Of a stretch of DNA of 11,317 bases, positions 6,750 through 11,317 are shown one piece after another. Numbering within the stretch: position 1 is the stretch's first letter; every line of letters begins with the position of its first letter. The notes below the pieces were generated by a model. That model was not told where the DNA came from, searched no databases, and was given only the letters and a program-made list of their open reading frames with translations. The position numbers and the translations under genes were made by a program. Source of the DNA: Leptospiraceae bacterium (lineage in GTDB: Bacteria > Spirochaetota > Leptospiria > Turneriellales > Turneriellaceae); assembly GCA_025057195.1 (NCBI GenBank), contig JANWWX010000018.1, positions 1 to 11,317 of the forward strand. The letters are read 5' to 3'.

Positions 6750-7036
6750 ATTTGGCTTTTTTGCAAAAACTGGAACAGCTGCTCTATGAGCGCAGAGAAA
6801 AAATGCCAGAGGGTTCTTATACCACCACGCTTTTTGCTGCTGGAACCCAGAAAATTTTGCAAAAAGTAGGCGAGGAGGCAGTTGAGTACATTCTGGACGC
6901 GCAGAATGCCGATAAACAAAAAGCCATCTATGAGGCCGCGGACCTGCTTTACCACCTCATGGTTTCGCTCGTGGCGCAGGGCATTTCGCTGGCGGACGTC
7001 GTCTCGGAGCTGGAACGCCGCCACACTGGCCGTTAA
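6746..7036 (+). CDS. hisE: Phosphoribosyl-ATP pyrophosphatase (histidine biosynthesis)
   Basis: A 96-residue stand-alone HisE that hydrolyses phosphoribosyl-ATP to phosphoribosyl-AMP, the second step of histidine synthesis, in the cytosol. The all-helical MazG-type fold is evident from SYTTTLFAAG (24-33), KVGEEAVE (40-47, with metal-binding acids Glu43, Glu44 and Glu47) and EAADLLYH (63-70, with Glu63 and Asp66). The conserved C-terminal ELERRH is present. Length is typical for an unfused HisE; many bacteria fuse it to HisI. It has no strong ribosome site of its own and starts within the mlaD stop (ATGA), so it should depend on mlaD translation. A histidine gene inside an envelope-transport operon with no other his gene in the window is odd. 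Function is well supported; the placement is not explained. Confidence 0.92.
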   Translation: MNLAFLQKLEQLLYERREKMPEGSYTTTLFAAGTQKILQKVGEEAVEYILDAQNADKQKAIYEAADLLYHLMVSLVAQGISLADVVSELERRHTGR

Positions 7037-7043
7037 TCATTTT

Positions 7044-8198
7044 TTGCTATTTTTATGCCTTTTGCCACTGGCTGCCAAGCCAGTTAAAAAGACCTTTTCT
7101 AAAAAGGAGGCTGAACCCACCAAAACGGAAAGGGAATCAGAGGAAAGTCTAAGCCAATCCGAAGTTCCAAATAGTGGGCAATCGAACCCAAAGGAAAATG
7201 CGGCAGAAGATGCTAAAACTAACAAAAAAGAGAAACCAGCCTCACCAGAACTTTTGGCGCGCATCCGCGATACGCTGCGCTTTGGCAATTCTCTCCAGGT
7301 GCGCGATGCGCTCAATACGTTGGGTCGGCTCAGCGCGGAAGAACAAAAAGGGCTTTTGCCCGAGCTAAAGCAATTACTGAAATCGCAGGACAGTCAGGTT
7401 TTGCGCAAACTGGCCGAGTACATCGGCAACGCCCCTTTCGCTGACCTTGACGAGGAGTTACCGAAACTTTTGCAAAATAAAACGCACGATCCGCTGTTTT
7501 TCGCCGCAGTCTCGGCGATCGCCAAAAAAAAACCGGCCTCTGCTCTAAGTGTGCTGCAGCAAGAAATCCGCGAACAAGACTTCAGCAAAGCCGGCAACCG
7601 GATTCCCGACCTCCTGCACCTTTTGGCCCTCTACAAAGATAGTTCGCTGCAACCATTTCTGACGGAAAAGCTCCGTTCAGCCGATACTTATAGCGACTAC
7701 CGTGGCGGAATCCTGCGCTATTTAGGCGAGATTACGCCGTGGTCGCAGGAAATGCAGGATTTGGTCTTGAAAATTTTTCAGGATGAAAGCGAACCCTTGA
7801 CAGTGCGCGGCGCTGCTGCCCAGGCATTGGGTAAAGCGCGGATCGATGGGGCAAAGCCAGTGCTCAAAGAGGCGCTCAATAAAATCGAAAATCTCAAAAA
7901 TCTTGACGAAAAGAAACGCTACACCCGCTTCCGCATGCAGGTGATCGCAGGACTGATTCTGCTCCAAGATGGCGAGGTGCAAGACATCCTTTTCAATATG
8001 GCGCGCGACGACGACGAACAGGTGCGTGCCCGCGCAATTTACCAGATCGGCCAACTCAAATTGGCCAGCGCGCGCGAGCTGCTCGAGTATAAAGCAAAGT
8101 ACGACCCGTCAGTACGAGTGCAAAAAGAAGCCAAAAAAGCACTCGCCGCGCTGGATGGGACAAAACCTGCTACAGAAGAAGAAAGCCGCGAGCCATGA
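7044..8198 (+). CDS. HEAT-repeat protein, probably exported or membrane-associated
   Basis: About 384 residues from the TTG at 7044. The very N-terminus LFLCLLPLAA looks like a short hydrophobic leader, then a Lys/Glu/Ser/Pro/Asn-rich linker runs from about 12 to 68. From about 69 to 365 there are repeated helix pairs of HEAT/PBS-lyase type, for example SQVLRKLAEYIGNAPFADLDEELPKLL cut at its limits, TVRGAAAQALGKARIDGAKPVL in the same style, and a last clear unit around VRARAIYQIGQLKLASA. Such proteins are usually scaffolds. The start is unsure: the frame stays open upstream through hisE (earlier TTG and ATG codons at 6882 and 6930), but those would translate hisE in the wrong frame, and no Shine-Dalgarno sequence precedes 7044. 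A run of nine A residues (7524-7532, Lys161-163) is present. The stop overlaps the next start by ATGA. The specific role is unknown. Confidence 0.72.
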   Translation: MLFLCLLPLAAKPVKKTFSKKEAEPTKTERESEESLSQSEVPNSGQSNPKENAAEDAKTNKKEKPASPELLARIRDTLRFGNSLQVRDALNTLGRLSAEEQKGLLPELKQLLKSQDSQVLRKLAEYIGNAPFADLDEELPKLLQNKTHDPLFFAAVSAIAKKKPASALSVLQQEIREQDFSKAGNRIPDLLHLLALYKDSSLQPFLTEKLRSADTYSDYRGGILRYLGEITPWSQEMQDLVLKIFQDESEPLTVRGAAAQALGKARIDGAKPVLKEALNKIENLKNLDEKKRYTRFRMQVIAGLILLQDGEVQDILFNMARDDDEQVRARAIYQIGQLKLASARELLEYKAKYDPSVRVQKEAKKALAALDGTKPATEEESREP

Positions 8199-8629
8199 AA
8201 CGTGCTGTTATTTTTTGGCTGATTGTGGTCTTGTCCCTCTGCGCATTCTTCGCTCCTGATGACACTTCGCTGGAGCAGGCGGTGGCGTCTGGGAAAGAGG
8301 CGCATTCGCTTTTCCTAAAATACCAGGACCACCAAGGCGACTACCTACTCTTTTACGACGCAGTAGGTTCTTTGCTCTACCTACGTTACCGCCGCGACCG
8401 TTGGGACTACAGCAACGATGCTTTGCGCGCCAAGCTGCGCCGGGGTATCACATACCGTGTGGAGTGCCGCTTGCTCAAAAAACTTGCTGAGGGCCAACTG
8501 CCGCCCGGACTTCCTGGTGCGGAAAATCCTCGGCTCAAAGAACTGCGCAAGATCCGTGAGCTGCGCGCCGCGTACTTAGCAGATTTGGTGGCAGTGAACG
8601 AATCGGCGCTGCGCGATTTGCGCTATTGA
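8195..8629 (+). CDS. Uncharacterised small protein with N-terminal signal or anchor
   Basis: A 144-residue protein I do not recognise. MKRAVIFWLIVVLSLCAFFA is a clear signal peptide or single membrane anchor (Lys/Arg, then about 16 hydrophobic residues). The rest is hydrophilic. Residues 47-93 alternate aromatic and charged residues (GDYLLFYDAVGSLLYLRYRR, then GITYRVECRLL at 84-94) as in a small beta domain. Residues 112-144 are charged and helical (LKELRKIRELRAAYLADLV). The single Cys in the mature part is Cys91; Cys16 lies in the hydrophobic segment and is not in a clear lipobox. The start overlaps the HEAT gene stop by ATGA, and the following CorC gene begins one base after its stop, so it is part of the same transcript. 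Location across or outside the inner membrane is likely; function is unknown. Confidence 0.75.
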   Translation: MKRAVIFWLIVVLSLCAFFAPDDTSLEQAVASGKEAHSLFLKYQDHQGDYLLFYDAVGSLLYLRYRRDRWDYSNDALRAKLRRGITYRVECRLLKKLAEGQLPPGLPGAENPRLKELRKIRELRAAYLADLVAVNESALRDLRY

Positions 8630-8630
8630 A

Positions 8631-9863
8631 ATGCTGCTTCTACTGGCGATTTTGACGCTGGCCAGCGGCTTTTTTTCCGGCAGCGAAGCAGCCATTTTTT
8701 CGCAGGATGCCAGTAGGCTTTTGCGCATGCGCTCCGAGGAGATCGCTGCATCGCTGCGCAAGACAGTGCTGGGATGGCTGCGCCGGCCAGAACGCGTGAT
8801 TACAGGATTACTTTTGGGTAACTTAATCGTCAACATTGCACTCACTGATTTATGGGAAAGCTGGTTTGCTGCGGTTTTCGGTGATTTTCCACAAAAGCAC
8901 ATGGTCTTGCCTTTATTGATTACACTTTATGTTTTGGCCTTTGGCGAGGTTGTCCCCAAGGTCATTGCGCTAAATTTCCATGACCATTGGATCCGCTTGT
9001 TCGAGGTGCCACTGCAAATCTGGTTGCGCATCTCAGCACGGATTACAACACCCCTCGATCACCTCACGGCAAAACTGACTAAACCAATTAAGGTAGAAGA
9101 TACCCCACTCGGTGAGGTAGAATTGATCGAGGCAGTGCGCTTTGCCGAAGACCATGGCTTAATCAAAAGCGAGGAGACGCGCATGCTTTCGCGTGCGATC
9201 GCGTTTTACCACAACACACTTTATACTGCCATGATCCCGCGCTCGCAATTATTGCTCCTGCCACAGGGTATTTCCCTCGCCCGAGCACGCCGTGCCTTTT
9301 TGGATTCGGCGCATGATTTCGCTGCCATCTACCAGCGCAATTCCAACCGCATCGTGGGCGTCGTCTATCTCCGTGGCATTGTGCAGTTGCAGTTGGCGGG
9401 GAAAAAAAATATCGCCACCAAAATTTTCCCGGTGGATTTTTTGCCGGCTAGTTTCTCACTGAGCGCGGCACTTTCAGCACTCATTGCTGGTCGCCGTAAT
9501 ATCGCCGCCGTAATCGATGAGGCCGGCACCTTTATCGGTATGGTTACCCTCCGTGGCATCACCAACCACATTCTGGGTGCGAGTTTTGCCGCTGTGCCAC
9601 AGGATGCCCATCTCGAAAAATTGGACCGTAACCGCTACCGCGTTGCCGCACAAATGCCTTTAGATCGCTTTAACGAAATCTTCCGCACGCAACTTAGTGG
9701 AGAACATAGCGAGACCATCGGCGGCTATATCGTGGAGATACTCGATGGTTTTCCGCGTCGGGAAGACAGTGTGCGTATCGGCAAGCTGGTCTTCAGCGAT
9801 TTTGTGATGGAGGAACACCGACTGCGGCATTTCACGCTGACAGTAAAAAATAACAATGGTTAG
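8631..9863 (+). CDS. CNNM/CorC (HlyC/CorC) family membrane protein, first of two
   Basis: 410 residues. A DUF21/CNNM membrane domain covers about 1-140, with helices near 1-20, 57-82 and 90-114 and the family motifs FSGSEAA (15-21), GNLIVN (63-68) and FGEVVPK (104-110). A CBS pair follows at about 200-316. The motif normally reading MTPR is MIPR (201-204), and the first CBS looks diverged (no SRxPVYD-like segment). The C-terminal CorC_HlyC transporter-associated domain is at about 325-405, including ETIGGYIVEILDGFPRRED (361-379). Members are linked to Mg2+ or other divalent-cation export; the hemolysin name is historical. It starts one base after the upstream stop, with no clear ribosome site. 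Its end overlaps the next paralogue by 8 nt. Regulation by nucleotide binding to the CBS pair is doubtful given the divergence. Confidence 0.86.
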   Translation: MLLLLAILTLASGFFSGSEAAIFSQDASRLLRMRSEEIAASLRKTVLGWLRRPERVITGLLLGNLIVNIALTDLWESWFAAVFGDFPQKHMVLPLLITLYVLAFGEVVPKVIALNFHDHWIRLFEVPLQIWLRISARITTPLDHLTAKLTKPIKVEDTPLGEVELIEAVRFAEDHGLIKSEETRMLSRAIAFYHNTLYTAMIPRSQLLLLPQGISLARARRAFLDSAHDFAAIYQRNSNRIVGVVYLRGIVQLQLAGKKNIATKIFPVDFLPASFSLSAALSALIAGRRNIAAVIDEAGTFIGMVTLRGITNHILGASFAAVPQDAHLEKLDRNRYRVAAQMPLDRFNEIFRTQLSGEHSETIGGYIVEILDGFPRREDSVRIGKLVFSDFVMEEHRLRHFTLTVKNNNG

Positions 9864-11091
9864 CGTGTTGATTTTTGCCGCAAGCATCGTGGCCGCCGGC
9901 TTTTTTGCCGCCACAGAGGTGGCGTTTTTTAGCCTGACTCCACTCAGTGTCGCGCGCGGTGAGCGCAGCCGATTGGAAAAGCTGCTTTTGCGCAAAAATG
10001 AAATGATCGCGATGCTTTTGGCGGGCAATAACCTCGCGATTGTCAGTGGCACGCTGGCACTTGATACGCTGTTGACGAGAGAGACCAGTATTGAGTACCG
10101 GGTGGCGGTTTTTTTCTTAGAAATTCTCCTCTTTTTTGTTTTGTCTGAAGTGATACCGAAAGCCGTTGGCCAAAAGCTTGGCATAAAGCTTTTAGAAAAT
10201 AGCTACTCGCTGCTTTGGCTGTGCTATTTTTTGCTTTTGCCGATCAGCTTTGTCTTCTTACGGCTGTCCCGCGCTCTCGGTAGCACCGAAAAAAGCCGCA
10301 CCTCACGCAGCGAGATTTTCCGTTTTATTGCACAGCATACTGCTGACAATCGATTGCCCCTTGCCGATTCTTTGGCGACTTACTCCAGCACCACCATCCG
10401 CGAAATCATGACCCCCATGAGCGAGATGATCTCTCTCCCCGCAAACGCCACGCTGCGCGACTGTGCTGAAATCATTGAAAAAAGTTCTTATTCCCGTTAT
10501 CCGGTGTACGATAGCATCCCCGCTGAAATTGTGGGCTATATCGATCTGCGCGATTGCCTGAGCCAGACTGCCGGAACACGCGTGCAACAAATCATGCGCA
10601 CTGCCCACTTTTACCCAGCCTCGCTTTCCGTGGACCAGCTGCACGAGGAGATGCGCCGGCTTAAGTTACCGATGGTTTTTGTGGTCAATGAGTATGGTTT
10701 GGTCATCGGCCTCATCACAGAAGAGGATTTGGCCGAAGAGCTTGTCGGTGATATCTTCAGCCATGACCAAAAACTTGAGATGCAATACCTTATCGAAAAA
10801 GAACCTGGCAGCTATGAGATTGATTGCGCGATGGACATCGATGATTTCGCCAAGATCTTCTCCATCCCCATCAAAAAGCATAACTTTGAAACCGTGGGGG
10901 GATACCTCATGGCAGCCTGCGGGTATATCCCACAAAAAGGGGAAGTTCTGGACTTACCTGCCGGGCGCTTTACCATTTTGGAAGCAACGGCACGGACTGT
11001 GCGCAAAGTGGAATTTAAACCTGCTAAGGTAAAAAAGAAATTCGCCGGAACCAAAAGCCAGGCCAGCAAGCAGCACGCAAAGTCGGTTTGA
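9856..11091 (+). CDS. CNNM/CorC (HlyC/CorC) family membrane protein, second of two
   Basis: 411 residues with the same architecture as its upstream neighbour. The CNNM membrane domain (about 1-140) has TEVAFFSLT (20-28), GNNLA (57-61), SEVIPK (97-102) and hydrophobic helices near 2-20, 50-70, 84-104 and 115-135. The CBS pair (about 183-300) is better conserved than in the first copy: IREIMTPMSEM (181-191, with Met where MTPR has Arg), YSRYPVYD (212-219), and VFVVNEYGLVIGLITEEDL (274-292). The CorC_HlyC domain is about 315-385, followed by a basic Lys-rich tail (390-411) not usual for the family. The start lies 8 nt inside the preceding gene, which points to coupled synthesis and perhaps a heteromeric pair. 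Divalent-cation export is the family-level inference; the ion is unknown. It ends the plus-strand run. Confidence 0.88.
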   Translation: MVSVLIFAASIVAAGFFAATEVAFFSLTPLSVARGERSRLEKLLLRKNEMIAMLLAGNNLAIVSGTLALDTLLTRETSIEYRVAVFFLEILLFFVLSEVIPKAVGQKLGIKLLENSYSLLWLCYFLLLPISFVFLRLSRALGSTEKSRTSRSEIFRFIAQHTADNRLPLADSLATYSSTTIREIMTPMSEMISLPANATLRDCAEIIEKSSYSRYPVYDSIPAEIVGYIDLRDCLSQTAGTRVQQIMRTAHFYPASLSVDQLHEEMRRLKLPMVFVVNEYGLVIGLITEEDLAEELVGDIFSHDQKLEMQYLIEKEPGSYEIDCAMDIDDFAKIFSIPIKKHNFETVGGYLMAACGYIPQKGEVLDLPAGRFTILEATARTVRKVEFKPAKVKKKFAGTKSQASKQHAKSV

Positions 11092-11106
11092 AAATCCAGG
11101 AACGTA

Positions 11107-11126
11107 ACCACCCAATGAGGGGTGGT
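11107..11126. terminator. GC-rich hairpin after the CorC genes, probable bidirectional terminator
   Basis: A perfect 7-bp stem, ACCACCC (11107-11113) against GGGTGGT (11120-11126), with a 6-nt loop. It lies between the CorC stop and the stop of the minus-strand partial gene. No T-tract directly follows on either strand. It contains CCCAATGAGGGGTGG (11111-11125), which matches 14 of 15 bases at 3577-3591 in the other convergent gap. Confidence 0.55.
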
Positions 11127-11167
11127 GCAAACCGTCTGGGCTGTCCCTATCAGGAAATTTAGAATTG

Positions 11168-11317
11168 CTATTTTCTACTATTTTGTGCCACTGGCTTGGC
11201 GGTGTTGGGTGGTTTGGTGGATGAAAAAAGCAAAAATTCGGTGTAAATGTACCCGGCAGCGCCCCACATTTTGACTTTCATATCGCAATTACTGAATGGC
11301 AGTCCCCGGTCTTCGGG
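11168..11317 (-). CDS. 3' end of an unidentified gene running off the window
   Basis: An open frame enters from the right edge and ends with TAG (minus strand, 11168-11170), giving the last 49 residues of a protein. The sequence includes DRGLPFSNCDMKVKMWGAAG followed by YIYTEFLL and a Ser/Thr/Pro/Lys-rich tail ending AQNSRK. I do not recognise the family. The case for a real gene rests on the uninterrupted frame to the edge, a plausible amino-acid mix with a polar C-terminal tail, and convergent placement around the hairpin at 11107-11126, matching the arrangement at 3577-3610. A chance open frame of this length is quite possible. Confidence 0.4.
   Translation of the reverse strand, partial: PEDRGLPFSNCDMKVKMWGAAGYIYTEFLLFSSTKPPNTAKPVAQNSRK

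Noticed and set aside
6882..7043. Upstream extension of the HEAT-repeat protein through hisE
   Set aside because: The extension (TTG 6882 or ATG 6930) would be an out-of-phase reading of hisE, is Trp/Arg-rich, and would bury the hydrophobic leader internally.
9660..10184. 174-codon open frame antisense across the two CorC genes
   Set aside because: It spans the junction of two strongly supported genes and has a low-complexity Lys/Ala/Ser-rich sequence with no domain.
1..11317. tRNA, rRNA, riboswitch, CRISPR array or insertion sequence
   Set aside because: No cloverleaf-like, regularly repeated or transposase-like sequence was seen by eye on either strand; intergenic space is too small for most of these.

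Overview
This window (about 11.3 kb, mid-GC) looks like chromosomal DNA of a Gram-negative, outer-membrane-bearing bacterium. It encodes an Mla-type phospholipid transporter, a flavoprotein/thiolase lipid-oxidation cassette and two CNNM/CorC membrane proteins. At least one gene needs a GTG start and one or two need TTG starts. The mix of HEAT-repeat protein, MlaE-MlaF-MCE genes, tandem CorC genes and non-ATG starts reminds me of Leptospirales-like spirochaetes, but that is an impression from gene content only and is weakly held. I saw no mobile element, tRNA, rRNA or CRISPR array.

Layout. (1) 39-3576, plus strand: a 16-bp perfect palindrome, then an ArsR-type regulator translationally coupled (ATGA) to etfB, then etfA and a FadI/HADHB-type thiolase. 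This is probably one fatty-acid-oxidation operon with its own regulator at the front. (2) 3577-3610: a strong GC hairpin between convergent genes. (3) 3611-4759, minus strand: one orphan gene for a HAD-fold, App1-like putative phosphatase with a long C-terminal region I do not recognise. (4) 4760-4786: a 27-bp divergent gap holding a 14-bp perfect palindrome, with a second 12-bp palindrome 33 bp away inside the phosphatase gene. (5) 4787-11091, plus strand: eight tightly packed or overlapping genes, mlaE, mlaF, mlaD, hisE, a HEAT-repeat protein, an unrecognised small exported or anchored protein, and two CNNM/CorC paralogues. (6) 11092-11167: a second GC hairpin, followed by the 3' end of a minus-strand gene that runs off the window.

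How the genes fit together. The first operon would pass electrons from acyl-CoA dehydrogenases through ETF while the thiolase cleaves 3-ketoacyl-CoA. The ArsR-family protein probably controls it through the upstream palindrome. The second operon has an envelope theme: inner-membrane phospholipid transport (MlaE permease, MlaF ATPase, MlaD MCE subunit) without MlaB or MlaC nearby, two putative metal-transport/CBS proteins and two envelope-directed proteins of unknown role, with the histidine-pathway enzyme HisE embedded among them.

The points most worth checking are a near-identical 15-bp motif shared by both convergent-gene hairpins, the App1-like protein divergent from the Mla genes, the paired palindromes between them, and the ArsR/ETF/thiolase coupling. 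I see no clear-cut unknown defence or mobile system; the unfamiliar content is the phosphatase C-terminal region and the 144-residue protein.
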